From Mesorhizobium loti (GTDB lineage Bacteria; Pseudomonadota; Alphaproteobacteria; Rhizobiales; Rhizobiaceae), in contig NZ_CP033334.1 in assembly GCF_013170705.1 (NCBI RefSeq), forward strand, positions 1,768,501 to 1,832,500: a stretch of 64,000 nt of DNA, given 5' to 3'. Positions 10,059 to 19,294 of this stretch are shown here, piece by piece. How positions within the stretch are numbered: position 1 is the first letter of the stretch; each line of letters begins with the position of its first letter. The position numbers and the translations under genes were made by a program. The notes beneath the pieces are model-generated. The model saw nothing but the letters and a program-made list of their open reading frames with translations. It searched no databases and had not been told where the DNA came from.

Positions 10059-11066
10059 CTAAAGCAAGCCGGCTGCCGTCATCAGGTCGGTGACCTTCTT
10101 GGAGTTCAGCGTCGCGGCGTCGACCTTCGGTGCCTGCAGATCGGCCAGCGGCACCAGTTTCGGATTGGATTCCGTGCCCTTGCCGACCGCGTATTCGAAG
10201 GAGGTTCCGTTCTTCAGCACTTCCTGGCCGCCCTTGGCCGTCACCCACTTCAGGAAAGCCTGGGCTTCCTTCGGATGCTTGCTCGAGGCGAGCACGCCGC
10301 CGCCGGAGACCGAGACGAAAGCGCCCGGATCCTGGTTCTTGAAATAGTGCAGCGCGACGTTCTTGCTGTTCTCGCCGGTCTTGGCCTGATCGCCAAAGTA
10401 GTAATAGTGGTAGATCACGCCGCCTTCGATCTCGCCGGCATTGACCGCCTTCATCACGGTGCTGTTGCCCTTGTAGGCGGTGAAGTTATCCTTCATCGCC
10501 TTCAGCCAGTCCGCCGTGGCGGCCTCGCCCTTGAGCTGCAGCAGCGCACTGACGATGGCCTGGAAATCGGCGCCCGAGGGCGATGCCGCCCAGCGGCCCT
10601 TCCAGCTCGGGTCGGCAAGGTCGAGCAGCGACTTGGGCAACTGGTCGGCCTTGAGTTTGGTGGTGTTGTAGGCAAAGACGGTGCTGCGCGCGGCCACGCC
10701 CACCCATTTGCCGCTGGCCGCCTGATAGTCCTGCGGCACCTGAGCCAGCGTGTCGGCGTCGACCGGCGCGAACAGGCCGGCATTCTCGACCAGCACCATG
10801 GCCGGCGAGTTTTCGGTGAGGAACACGTCGGCGGGCGAGGCGGCACCCTCGGCGACGATCTGGTTGGAGAAGTCGCTGTCGCCGCCATTGCGCAGCGTGA
10901 CCTTGATGCCGGTTTCCTTGGTGAAACCTTCGGCCCATTCCTTGGCCAGACTTTCATGCTGGGCGTTGTAGACGATGATGCCCGCATCCTCGGCCATTGC
11001 CGGACCGGCAGCCAGGCTGATTGCAAATGCGGCGACACCGGCAAGGGCAAGAAGGGGCGATTTCAT
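10059..11066 (-). CDS. fbpA: Ferric-iron ABC transporter periplasmic binding protein (FbpA/FutA type)
   Basis: A 335-aa periplasmic protein with signal peptide (MKSPLLALAG..., cleavage after GPAMA). The mature start EDAGIIVYNAQHESLAKEW and the tyrosine cluster YHYYYFGDQA near residue 215 match the Fe(III)-binding FbpA family, where paired tyrosines hold the metal. An early His (QHE, about residue 36) is another usual ligand. It heads the minus-strand iron operon. A possible iron-responsive operator lies 50 bp upstream (11118-11132). Other metals or thiamine are less likely given the tyrosine motif. Confidence 0.87.
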   Translation of the reverse strand: MKSPLLALAGVAAFAISLAAGPAMAEDAGIIVYNAQHESLAKEWAEGFTKETGIKVTLRNGGDSDFSNQIVAEGAASPADVFLTENSPAMVLVENAGLFAPVDADTLAQVPQDYQAASGKWVGVAARSTVFAYNTTKLKADQLPKSLLDLADPSWKGRWAASPSGADFQAIVSALLQLKGEAATADWLKAMKDNFTAYKGNSTVMKAVNAGEIEGGVIYHYYYFGDQAKTGENSKNVALHYFKNQDPGAFVSVSGGGVLASSKHPKEAQAFLKWVTAKGGQEVLKNGTSFEYAVGKGTESNPKLVPLADLQAPKVDAATLNSKKVTDLMTAAGLL

Positions 11067-11117
11067 GGGGTACTCCTCGGGTTGTCCGCGCTGCGGATGC
11101 GACCGAGTATCAATTCA

Positions 11118-11132
11118 TGAATGCACTAGTCA
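11118..11132 (-). promoter_or_regulatory. Possible RirA-type iron-responsive operator (TGA-N9-TCA)
   Basis: TGA at 11118-11120 and TCA at 11130-11132 with nine bases between, in the promoter region of the iron-binding protein gene. This is the loose consensus recalled for RirA operators in rhizobia. The motif is short enough to arise by chance; its place before an iron importer is what makes it worth listing. Confidence 0.35.
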
Positions 11133-11310
11133 AGATTGAATTCCGTTCATCACGGTTTTGCGCTTCGCGGCACCGAGACGACATGCCACCCGATAGGTGG
11201 CCCGGTGGCCGTGGCTCCGGGATACAGCCATCGACATGGAATTCATGGGCCGCCTCGCAAACTTTCGTGACTTGCCCATAGTTTGGCTTGGACATTATTT
11301 CGCCGGCCAC

Positions 11311-11336
11311 GTAACAAATCTGCGCCGAGGTGCGAA
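11311..11336 (+). promoter_or_regulatory. Candidate autoregulatory ECF sigma promoter (GTAACA-N16-CGAA)
   Basis: GTAACA at 11311-11316 and CGAA at 11333-11336, exactly 16 bases apart, directly before the sigma-factor gene. From memory, Caulobacter SigF promoters read GTAACC-N16-CGAA, so five of six -35 bases and all -10 bases match. Transcription would begin near 11343, leaving a very short leader before the GTG start at 11356. Confidence 0.6.
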
Positions 11337-11355
11337 AACCGGGGAGTGAACTCTT

Positions 11356-11907
11356 GTGAGCGGCAAGGACGAGGCCGAGCTTTCCCGGCTGTTGCGGGCC
11401 GCGATCGCGGGAGATGAAAAGGCCTATGCCGACTTTCTCCACCGGATTGCCGCACTGATCCGCGGTTTTGTGAGGCGCAAGATCGTGCAGGGCGGGGTCG
11501 ATCCCGAGGATGTCGTGCAGGAAACCTTGCTGGCCATTCATGTGAAACGGCATACCTGGCGCCAGGACGCACCGGTCCTGCCCTGGGTCTATGCGATCGC
11601 CCGCTTCAAGCTGATCGACGCGTTCCGGCGGCGCGGTCGGCGCATCGAGATCGATGTCGACGATATCGCCGAGACCTTCGCCGAACCGGAAACCGAAACC
11701 GTCAGTGAGCGCGACATCAACCGTGCCCTTGACGGGCTGCCGCCGGCACAGCGTTCCGTGGTCTCGGCCGTATCGGTGGAAGGCCGCTCGATCGGCGAGA
11801 CGGCAGCGAAGTTCGGCATCAGCGAGACGGCGGTGCGTGTGTCGCTGCATCGCGGGCTTGCCGCCATAGCCAAGCGATTTGGGCAAGGGCGATTTGGGCG
11901 GGAATGA
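11356..11907 (+). CDS. ECF RNA polymerase sigma factor, SigF-like
   Basis: A 183-aa sigma-70 family ECF factor. Region 2 spans about residues 25-95 (DPEDVVQETLLAIH, PWVYAIARFKLIDAFRRR) and region 4 about 125-175 (LDGLPPAQRSVV, SIGETAAKFGISETAVRVSLHRG). It starts at GTG 11356 after GGGGAGTG. The next gene, one base downstream, encodes a DUF1109/NrsF-type membrane protein, the known anti-sigma partner for the Caulobacter SigF (ECF16) group, which answers to chromium, cadmium and other oxidative or thiol stress. With the matching promoter upstream it is probably autoregulated. Held inactive at the membrane until the stress signal arrives, by inference from the family. Confidence 0.88.
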   Translation: MSGKDEAELSRLLRAAIAGDEKAYADFLHRIAALIRGFVRRKIVQGGVDPEDVVQETLLAIHVKRHTWRQDAPVLPWVYAIARFKLIDAFRRRGRRIEIDVDDIAETFAEPETETVSERDINRALDGLPPAQRSVVSAVSVEGRSIGETAAKFGISETAVRVSLHRGLAAIAKRFGQGRFGRE

Positions 11908-11908
11908 C

Positions 11909-12547
11909 ATGAGGACCGAGGATCTCATCAAGGCGCTCGACGCCGATGCAAGCAGCAAGGCGATGCCGTTGCGCTCGGCCTGGTGGCTGGCTGCCGGTGC
12001 GGCCATTGTCATCGCGGCCGTCGTTTTCCTGCTGACGATCGGCCCGCGCCCCGACTTCATGGTGGCCGCGCATACGATGCGCTTCCTGTCGAAATTCGTT
12101 TTCACCATCGTGCTGGCCGTCAGCGCCTTCGCCCTGATCCGCGCTTTGTCGACGCCGGGTGCGTCGACGGGTCGGGCGATGGCAGGGATGTTGGCCGCGC
12201 CTCTGCTGGTGGCCGTGGCCGTGGTTCTGGAGCTCTTCATGGTGCCGGAGGCGTTGTGGGGCACGCGCATGGTCGGTTCCAACATGATGATCTGCATGAG
12301 CTTCATTCCGCTGATCGGCATTGGCCCGCTGGCGATCTTCCTGTGGATGCTGCGCTACGGCGCGCCGACGCGGCCGGTGCTTGCCGGCGCTGTCGCGGGC
12401 CTACTTGCCGGTGGACTGGCGGCGACCTTCTACGCCGCGCACTGCTTCGACGATTCGCCGCTGTTCGTCGCCACCTGGTACACGATCGCGATCGCCGCGC
12501 TCGCCTTGCTTGGCGCGCTCGGCGGGCGGTTCTTCGTGCGCTGGTAG
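11909..12547 (+). CDS. DUF1109 / NrsF-type membrane anti-sigma factor
   Basis: A 212-aa inner-membrane protein with six predicted membrane segments (about residues 25-44, 62-80, 91-111, 124-149, 156-178, 188-208) and a short cytoplasmic N-terminus (MRTEDLIKAL) that should bind the sigma factor. It contains just two cysteines, at residues 129 and 179; from memory, Caulobacter NrsF needs two cysteines at nearly the same positions for metal response. ATG 11909 follows GGGCGGGA and is one base beyond the sigma-factor stop, so the pair is translationally coupled. A small hairpin (12595-12612) follows. Confidence 0.85.
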   Translation: MRTEDLIKALDADASSKAMPLRSAWWLAAGAAIVIAAVVFLLTIGPRPDFMVAAHTMRFLSKFVFTIVLAVSAFALIRALSTPGASTGRAMAGMLAAPLLVAVAVVLELFMVPEALWGTRMVGSNMMICMSFIPLIGIGPLAIFLWMLRYGAPTRPVLAGAVAGLLAGGLAATFYAAHCFDDSPLFVATWYTIAIAALALLGALGGRFFVRW

Positions 12548-12594
12548 CAGGATACCTGCGACCACCCCATAGCGCATACCGATCCTTAATCATG

Positions 12595-12612
12595 CCGGCA
12601 ATTGTTTGCCGG
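12595..12612 (+). terminator. Small hairpin after the sigma/anti-sigma pair
   Basis: CCGGCAA (12595-12601) pairs with TTGCCGG (12606-12612) over a 4-base loop. The bases that follow (TTGTCC) are not a proper T-run, so termination is possible but weak. Confidence 0.35.
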
Positions 12613-12711
12613 TTGTCCATGTCGCCAACGCCCCGGGGCAACCTTTCCTTAAAATCGATCCTTCAGGGTTTTAGCGGGAAAAAGCGATTGCCCACGGGGG
12701 TGGTACGGATC

Positions 12712-14691
12712 GTGACTTTGCGAGGAATGATCGGGCCGGGAGCCTACAAGCATCCAGCGCTGGCGCTGCTTGTGGCCGGTTTTGGCGTGATGTCGGCCTC
12801 CCTTGTGCTGTCCAGGCTGGACCTTGGCGCCGAAGCGCTCAGACTTTGTCTTCAGATATCGGTAGCGGTGACAGTTTGCGCGCTTTTCTTCGCCTATCTT
12901 TTCATCGGTCGCATCTCGGAAGATCGACGACAGATGGCGGAGGGAGAGCAGCGCTTTCGCCGGGCGATGCAGGATTCGGTGATCGGCATCGCCATTGTCG
13001 CGCTGGACGGGCGCATACTCGAAACCAATCCGGCCTTCGCGACCATGCTTGGCTACAGCCGCGAAGAAATCGAGGCGCTGACCTTTTTCCAGATCACGCA
13101 TCCCGACGATCTGCAGATCGGCCGCGAAACGATGGAGGATTTGAAAGCCGGGACCGCCCATGCGTTCCACTTCGAGAAGCGCTACCTGCGCAAGGACGGC
13201 ACGCCGGTCTGGGCGCATCTCGCCGGCTCCGTCATTCGTGACGAGAAAAGCGGTTGTCCGCTCTATCTCGTCTCGCAGATCGAGGACATCGACGCGCGCA
13301 AGCAGGCCGAGGCGCGCATCGCCGAGGCTGAGACGCGCTGGAATTTCGCGCTCGCCGGCGCCGGTCAGGGCGTGTGGGACCTCGACATGCGCAAGGGCGG
13401 CACAACCTATTCCTCGACCTGGGTCAAGATGCTGGGGTTCGATGAGGGCGAGCTTGATGGCGATCCCGACCGCTGGCTGACCATGATCCATCCCGACGAC
13501 CGCGAGACCGTCGCCGAAGCGGATCGTGCCCACCTTGACGGCAAGACGCCATTCTTCGAAGCCGAATTCAGGATGCGCCACAAGGACGGCCGCTGGATCT
13601 GGATACTCGATCGCGGCAAAGCCATCGAGCGCGACGAGGACGGGCGTCTGATCAGGGCCATCGGCAGCTTGACCGACATCACCCGGCGCAAGGAGATCGA
13701 GGAGCGCCTGACCGTGTCGGCGGCAATGCTGGCCGATGAGAAGGAGCGGCTGCGGGTGACGCTGCAGTCGATCGGCGATGCCGTTATCTGCACCGATGCG
13801 GCGAACCGCGTCACCTTCATGAACCCGGTTGCCGAGAAACTGACCGGCGTTTCCGGCGAGGCGGCTCTCGGCAAGACGCTCGGCCATGTCTATTGGGCGG
13901 TCGACGAGGAGACGGGTCACAGGATCGGCGTGACGCGGCCGGCGATCGGCGGGGAGGCTCCCGCCGACCAGAACAGCCGCGCCGTGTTGGTCCGCCGCGA
14001 CAACACGCGTTGCAGCATCCGCCAGGTCGTGTCGCCAATCATGAACGAGCGCAATGAATTCTGCGGGCTGGTCATCGTCTTCCAGGACTTCACCGATGCG
14101 CGCGCGCTGCAGCGCCAGCTTGCCCACGCCGCGGCACATGACGCATTGACCGGCCTTGCCAATCGCTCGAGCTTCATCCGAACGATGGAGGAACTGGTCG
14201 AGCAGTCACGCAAGGACGGCACGACGGCCGGGGGTGGCCATCAGTTCATGTTCATCGACCTCGACCATTTCAAGCTGGTCAACGACACGGGTGGTCACGC
14301 CGCCGGAGACGCCTTGCTGAAGCGGGTCGCCGAAGCCGTGCGCGGCGTGCTTGGTCCCGAGGACATCGTCTCGCGCCTTGGGGGCGACGAATTCGCCGTC
14401 ATCCTGAAATCGGGTTCGACCGCCGGTGCCAGGATCGCGGCGCGCTCCATCATCGATGCGATAGCCGGCCTGAACTTCACCTGGGATGGCCGGCCGCACG
14501 CGATCGGCGCCAGTATCGGGCTGGCGGCGATCAATGCCGATTGCGGCGAAGCCGATGAGATCATCGCAAGGGCCGATGCGGCCTGCTATGCGGCCAAGGC
14601 CGCCGGCCGCGGATGCGTCTGCGTGGCGCCGGACGGCAGTATTGCCGACCACGGATCGGCAGCGCCCAAGCCGCTCGCCGCGGCGTCGTGA
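12712..14691 (+). CDS. Membrane-anchored PAS-PAS-PAS-GGDEF diguanylate cyclase
   Basis: A protein of about 659 aa. Two N-terminal membrane segments (about residues 17-35 and 43-63) precede three PAS/PAC sensor units (about 75-200, 205-330, 345-475) and a GGDEF domain (about 485-640) with intact SRLGGDEF. There is no EAL domain, so it should synthesise c-di-GMP from GTP. GTG 12712 was preferred because GGGGGTGG lies eight bases before it; ATG 12727 has its purine tract too close. The frame is open upstream to 11983, through the anti-sigma gene, but that part is a shadow. It stands alone, 164 bp after the anti-sigma gene and convergent with the dehydrogenase. Confidence 0.88.
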   Translation: MTLRGMIGPGAYKHPALALLVAGFGVMSASLVLSRLDLGAEALRLCLQISVAVTVCALFFAYLFIGRISEDRRQMAEGEQRFRRAMQDSVIGIAIVALDGRILETNPAFATMLGYSREEIEALTFFQITHPDDLQIGRETMEDLKAGTAHAFHFEKRYLRKDGTPVWAHLAGSVIRDEKSGCPLYLVSQIEDIDARKQAEARIAEAETRWNFALAGAGQGVWDLDMRKGGTTYSSTWVKMLGFDEGELDGDPDRWLTMIHPDDRETVAEADRAHLDGKTPFFEAEFRMRHKDGRWIWILDRGKAIERDEDGRLIRAIGSLTDITRRKEIEERLTVSAAMLADEKERLRVTLQSIGDAVICTDAANRVTFMNPVAEKLTGVSGEAALGKTLGHVYWAVDEETGHRIGVTRPAIGGEAPADQNSRAVLVRRDNTRCSIRQVVSPIMNERNEFCGLVIVFQDFTDARALQRQLAHAAAHDALTGLANRSSFIRTMEELVEQSRKDGTTAGGGHQFMFIDLDHFKLVNDTGGHAAGDALLKRVAEAVRGVLGPEDIVSRLGGDEFAVILKSGSTAGARIAARSIIDAIAGLNFTWDGRPHAIGASIGLAAINADCGEADEIIARADAACYAAKAAGRGCVCVAPDGSIADHGSAAPKPLAAAS

Positions 14692-14715
14692 GCGGCGGCC
14701 GGCCGAAACGTCAGG

Positions 14716-15594
<879 letters not shown>

Positions 15595-15643
15595 TACACC
15601 GATCCCGTCAAAAGGCCTTTGCAGCCTGCTTTTTGTGCGGTGC

Positions 15644-15681
15644 AAACTAAAAGGGCGGGGCGACTTCGTCTACCCCACCCC
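15644..15681 (-). terminator. Rho-independent terminator after etfBA
   Basis: On the minus strand a GC-rich stem (15653-15680, GGGGTGGGG with CCCCGCCC, one G-T pair) is followed by TTTTAGTTT (15644-15652). It lies 30 bases past the etfA stop and 50 bases before the dehydrogenase start. A second small stem overlaps the etfA stop codon (15694-15700 with 15712-15718). Confidence 0.75.
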
Positions 15682-15710
15682 AAGCATTTAATACGCTTTG
15701 CCAGAGAGCG

Positions 15711-16640
15711 TCAAAGCGCCTTCTGCAACTCCGGCAGAATGACGAAGAGGTCGCCGACGAGGCCATAGTCGGCAACCTGGAAGATCGGGGCCTCCTCGTC
15801 CTTGTTGATGGCGACGATGACCTTGGAATCCTTCATGCCGGCGAGGTGCTGGATGGCGCCGGAGATGCCGACCGCGATGTAGAGATCGGGGGCGACGACC
15901 TTGCCGGTCTGGCCGACCTGCCAGTCGTTCGGCGCATAGCCGGCATCGACGGCGGCGCGCGATGCGCCGACCGCGGCGCCGAGCTTGTCGGCTACCGGCA
16001 GGATGACCTCCTGGAACTTCTCCGACGAGCCGAGCGCGCGGCCGCCCGAGATGATGATCTTGGCAGAGGTCAGTTCAGGACGATCGGTCTCCGAGAGTCT
16101 GTTCTCGACGAAGGAGGACAGGCCCGGATTGGCGGCCGCCTTGACGGTCTCGACAGCGGCAGAGCCGCCCTCGGGCGCCGCCTGGAAGGAGGCGGTGCGC
16201 ACGGTGATGACTTTCTTGGCGTCGGTCGACTGCACCGTCTGGATGGCGTTGCCGGCGTAGATTGGACGCTTGAATGTGTCGGGCGAGACCACTTCGATGA
16301 TCTCGGAGACCTGCGCGACGTCGAGCAGCGCCGCGACGCGGGGCGCGACATTCTTGCCCGACGAGGTCGCCGGGGCGATGATGGTGTCGTAAGCGCCAGC
16401 CAGCGATACGACGAGGGCTGCCGTCGGTTCGGCGAGGCGCTCGGCGAGTTCGTCGGCTTCGGCGAGCAGCACCTTGCTCACGCCCTTCAATTTGGCGGCG
16501 GCGTCGGCAGCGCCCTTGGCGCCCTTGCCGGCCACCAGCACATGCACGTCCGAACCGATCTGCAGGGCCGCCGACAGCGCCTTGGCGGTCTGGTCGGAAA
16601 GGGTGGCGTTGTCGTGTTCCGCGATAAGGAGAATTGCCAT
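15711..16640 (-). CDS. etfA: Electron transfer flavoprotein alpha subunit
   Basis: A 309-aa EtfA. The C-terminal FAD-binding domain is clear: [12 protein letters not shown] near residue 200, then [39 protein letters not shown] and [20 protein letters not shown]. With EtfB it takes electrons from acyl-CoA and other dehydrogenases and passes them to ETF-ubiquinone oxidoreductase. It follows etfB by 20 bp on the same strand. It is the housekeeping ETF rather than the nitrogen-fixation FixB, judging by its length and by the absence of fixC/fixX. Confidence 0.93.
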   Translation of the reverse strand: MAILLIAEHDNATLSDQTAKALSAALQIGSDVHVLVAGKGAKGAADAAAKLKGVSKVLLAEADELAERLAEPTAALVVSLAGAYDTIIAPATSSGKNVAPRVAALLDVAQVSEIIEVVSPDTFKRPIYAGNAIQTVQSTDAKKVITVRTASFQAAPEGGSAAVETVKAAANPGLSSFVENRLSETDRPELTSAKIIISGGRALGSSEKFQEVILPVADKLGAAVGASRAAVDAGYAPNDWQVGQTGKVVAPDLYIAVGISGAIQHLAGMKDSKVIVAINKDEEAPIFQVADYGLVGDLFVILPELQKAL

Positions 16641-16660
16641 TTTATCTGTTCCTTCCGATC

Positions 16661-17410
16661 TCAGAGCACGCCGGCTTCATTCTTGAGCTTGTCGACCAGT
16701 TCGGCGACGCTCTTGACCTTGACGCCCGCCTTGCGGCCGCCCGGCTCCTCGGTCTTGATGACCTTGAGGCGCGGCTTGACGTCGGCGCCGTAGTCGGCCG
16801 GCGATTTCTCGTCGAGCTGCTTCTTCTTGGCCTTCATGATGTTGGGCAGCGAGGCGTAGCGCGGCTGGTTGAGGCGAAGGTCGGCGGTGACGATCGCCGG
16901 CATCTTCAGTTCCACCGTCTGCAGGCCGCCGTCGACTTCGCGCGTCACCTTGGCCTTGTCGCCGTCGAGCACGAGCTTGGAGGCGAAGGTGCCTTGCGCC
17001 CAGCCGAGCAGTGCCGCCAGCATCTGGCCGGTCTGGTTGGAATCGTCGTCGATCGCCTGCTTGCCGAGGATGACGAGGCCGGGCTGTTCGGCCTCTACGA
17101 CGCCCTTCAGCACCTTGGCGACGCCGAGCGGCTCGGTCTGTTCGTCGGTCTTGACCAGGATGGCGCGGTCGGCGCCCATGGCGAGCGCGGTGCGGAGCGT
17201 CTCCTGCGCCTGCTGCGGGCCGATCGAGACGACGATGATCTCCTCGGCCTTACCGGCTTCCTTCAGCCGGATGGCCTCTTCCACCGCGATCTCGTCGAAC
17301 GGGTTCATCGCCATCTTGACGTTGGCGAGCTCAACCGCCGAACCATCAGCCTTCACGCGAACCTTGACGTTCGCATCCACAACCCGCTTCACGGGCACAA
17401 GGATCTTCAT
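16661..17410 (-). CDS. etfB: Electron transfer flavoprotein beta subunit
   Basis: A 249-aa EtfB, which binds AMP and forms the heterodimer with EtfA. Typical segments include [12 protein letters not shown], the [17 protein letters not shown] loop and the [21 protein letters not shown] motif (about 120-140). It opens the etfBA operon; 20 bp separate it from etfA. The 233 bp upstream contain an 8-bp inverted repeat at 17500-17523. Confidence 0.93.
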   Translation of the reverse strand: MKILVPVKRVVDANVKVRVKADGSAVELANVKMAMNPFDEIAVEEAIRLKEAGKAEEIIVVSIGPQQAQETLRTALAMGADRAILVKTDEQTEPLGVAKVLKGVVEAEQPGLVILGKQAIDDDSNQTGQMLAALLGWAQGTFASKLVLDGDKAKVTREVDGGLQTVELKMPAIVTADLRLNQPRYASLPNIMKAKKKQLDEKSPADYGADVKPRLKVIKTEEPGGRKAGVKVKSVAELVDKLKNEAGVL

Positions 17411-17499
17411 TTGCCTGTCACCTCTTCACGCTAGTTGGGCGCGCTATAACAGCCTGCGCCCTTTCTGAGTTGTCGAAAGCCGACATTCCTGACTGAATT

Positions 17500-17523
17500 C
17501 CGGCCAGACGGAATTCTGGCCGG
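17500..17523. repeat. Inverted repeat upstream of etfB
   Basis: CCGGCCAG (17500-17507) and CTGGCCGG (17516-17523) form a perfect 8-bp inverted repeat, with GAATTC copies on its left and in its centre. It lies about 90 bp upstream of etfB and could be an operator or a hairpin at the end of the leader. No regulator can be named. Confidence 0.35.
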
Positions 17524-17643
17524 ATGGAAATTCTGGTCTTTGCCCGTCTTGACTGCTCCTTAACAGCCCTGGGCTCGGACGGAGACGTTTCCGTAGTTGG
17601 GGCAACCCTTGACGTCAATACGCTGAAAGCGGCTCAAATCGGT

Positions 17644-18444
17644 TCAGTTTGGGCCAGAAGGGTTTCCCCGGCCCCAGCGCGCCGTGGTGGCGGGCGGTTC
17701 GGGCGCCGCTGGCCGAGCGGCAACCGTCGGCTGGTCGGGAGTGGGAACCACTGTATCCTCATCGGCGCCGGCAAAAAGCGGTACGCCGCGGCTGCGCAGG
17801 ACAAGCACCAGCACCGCGCCTGCAATGATGCCGCCGATGTGGCAGGCCCAGGAAATCTGATCCTCGCCGCCAGCGGCGAACATGAAGACCTGGAACAGCA
17901 CCCACAGGATAAGCGGGATGAAGGCCGGAATGCGCAGTGGTATGCGGGCAAAGGCAAGCACCCAGACCTTCACCCTGGGATAGAGGATCAGGTAGGCGAC
18001 GACCACGCCGGCGATGGCGCCGGAGGCGCCGATCAGCGGCACCTGCGAGTCCCAGGCGACGAAGCTCTGGAAGGCGGCGCCGGCGACGGCGCACAGGAGA
18101 TAGAAAATGAGGTAGCGGATGTGACCGAGGGCATCCTCGACATTGTCGCCGAACACCCACAGGAACAGCATGTTGCCACCAAGGTGGAAGATGTCGGCAT
18201 GCAGGAAGGAATAGGTGAGGTAGCTCAGGCTTTCGGGGATGATGACAAAGCGAGGGTCGAGTTCGGCCGTGTCATGGACGACTGACGGGATGAAGCCAAG
18301 GCCAAGCACGGCGGCGTTGGTGAAATTCTCGCCGCCGAGCGCGGTGGCGCAATAGACCAGCGCGTTGACCACGATCAGGCCGATCGTCACATATTGCAGG
18401 CGGATGTGGCGCAGCCTGTTGGTGTCGTAAAGCGGGATGAACAT
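17644..18444 (-). CDS. Rhomboid-family intramembrane serine protease
   Basis: A 266-aa membrane protein with about six segments. The catalytic serine sits in IGASGAIAG (GxSG) and the catalytic histidine in the later CHIGGIIAG segment; the HLGGNMLFLWVFGDNVED loop is the typical HxxxN-containing stretch. Such enzymes cleave single-pass membrane proteins within the bilayer. Start chosen at ATG 18444 (MFIPLYDTN); the upstream extension to 18546 has no membrane logic. The C-terminal 40 residues are proline/alanine-rich and look disordered. It ends 233 bp from etfB and follows the adenosyltransferase by 31 bp. Confidence 0.88.
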   Translation of the reverse strand: MFIPLYDTNRLRHIRLQYVTIGLIVVNALVYCATALGGENFTNAAVLGLGFIPSVVHDTAELDPRFVIIPESLSYLTYSFLHADIFHLGGNMLFLWVFGDNVEDALGHIRYLIFYLLCAVAGAAFQSFVAWDSQVPLIGASGAIAGVVVAYLILYPRVKVWVLAFARIPLRIPAFIPLILWVLFQVFMFAAGGEDQISWACHIGGIIAGAVLVLVLRSRGVPLFAGADEDTVVPTPDQPTVAARPAAPEPPATTARWGRGNPSGPN

Positions 18445-18475
18445 GCGTGTCTGGCCCCTCCCGCTTTCGGTCCGT

Positions 18476-19057
18476 TCAGCGGTTCTTGCCAGGAACCCAT
18501 AGCACGTCGGCATTTCCATTGTCATTGACCGCCCGGGCGGCGACAAACAGGAAGTCCGAGACGCGGTTGATGTATTTCAGCCCGTCGCGGTTGACATGCT
18601 CGGCCGGATCTTGAGCCAGCGCCACCATCAGCCGTTCGGCCCGCCGTACCACGGTGCGGGCAAGATGCAGGGCAGCGGCAGCCGGCGTGCCGCCGTTGAG
18701 CACGAAGGATTTGAGCGGCTGCAGATCCTTGTTGAGGAGGTCGATGTCCTTTTCGACCCGGTCGGTCTGCACGGGCGTGATCCGCAAAGGCTCATATCCC
18801 AGCGGCTTGCCGTCGTCGGGTACGGCAAGGTCAGCGCCGAGGTCGAACAGATCATTCTGGATGCGCGAAAGCATGGCATCGATCGCCGGGTGGCTCACTG
18901 CCGTGTGGACACGGGCAACGCCGATGCAGGCATTGGCCTCGTCGACCGTACCGTAGGCATCCACCCGCAGGTCGGATTTCAGCCGCCGTTCCCCGGTACC
19001 GAGTCCTGTCGTGCCGTCATCGCCGGTGCGGGTGTAGATCTTGTTGAGCTTGACCAC
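18476..19057 (-). CDS. Cob(I)yrinic acid a,c-diamide / cob(I)alamin adenosyltransferase, PduO type
   Basis: A 193-aa ATP:cob(I)alamin adenosyltransferase of the PduO/MMAB family. KIYTRTGDDGTTGLGTGER at the N-terminus is the ATP-binding signature; further conserved pieces are DAYGTVDEANACIG, FVLNGGTPAAAALHLARTVVRRAER and the C-terminal LKYINRVSDFLFVAAR. It attaches the 5'-deoxyadenosyl group to make coenzyme B12, needed by methylmalonyl-CoA mutase and ribonucleotide reductase in rhizobia. GTG 19057 chosen because GGGAGGC precedes it. It follows the small HIG1-like gene by 19 bp. Confidence 0.9.
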   Translation of the reverse strand: MVKLNKIYTRTGDDGTTGLGTGERRLKSDLRVDAYGTVDEANACIGVARVHTAVSHPAIDAMLSRIQNDLFDLGADLAVPDDGKPLGYEPLRITPVQTDRVEKDIDLLNKDLQPLKSFVLNGGTPAAAALHLARTVVRRAERLMVALAQDPAEHVNRDGLKYINRVSDFLFVAARAVNDNGNADVLWVPGKNR

Positions 19058-19076
19058 ATCGCCTCCCGAACGGTCC

Positions 19077-19268
19077 TCATTTGCGGGTGAAATACACCGC
19101 AAGCAGGATCAGCACCAGCGCCACGGCCTGCAGCATGACGCGTGCCTGCATCAGCTTGTTCGAGGTGACGCCGGTACCGCCGCGCATCATGTTGACGAGG
19201 CCCCGGATCAGCACGATCACCACGGCGGCCATGACCAGAATGGCGAGGATATTGAAGACGGTTGCCAT
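19077..19268 (-). CDS. HIG1-like twin-transmembrane small protein
   Basis: A 63-aa protein starting at ATG 19268 (MATVFNILAILVM). It consists of two membrane helices (about residues 4-25 and 41-60) joined by a short loop, MMRGGTGVTSNKLMQAR. That loop and second helix resemble the HIG1 (hypoxia-induced gene 1) domain, which in some alphaproteobacteria and in mitochondria associates with cytochrome oxidase supercomplexes. It sits between the SDR gene (26 bp) and the adenosyltransferase (19 bp). Function here is unknown. Confidence 0.75.
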   Translation of the reverse strand: MATVFNILAILVMAAVVIVLIRGLVNMMRGGTGVTSNKLMQARVMLQAVALVLILLAVYFTRK

Positions 19269-19294
19269 TGTTGCGTTTCCAGTTGTTTTCGCGT

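Noticed and set aside
11983..12711. Upstream extension of the PAS-GGDEF frame through the anti-sigma gene
   Set aside because: The frame is open by chance; the translated part has no membrane or domain features and overlaps a well-supported gene.
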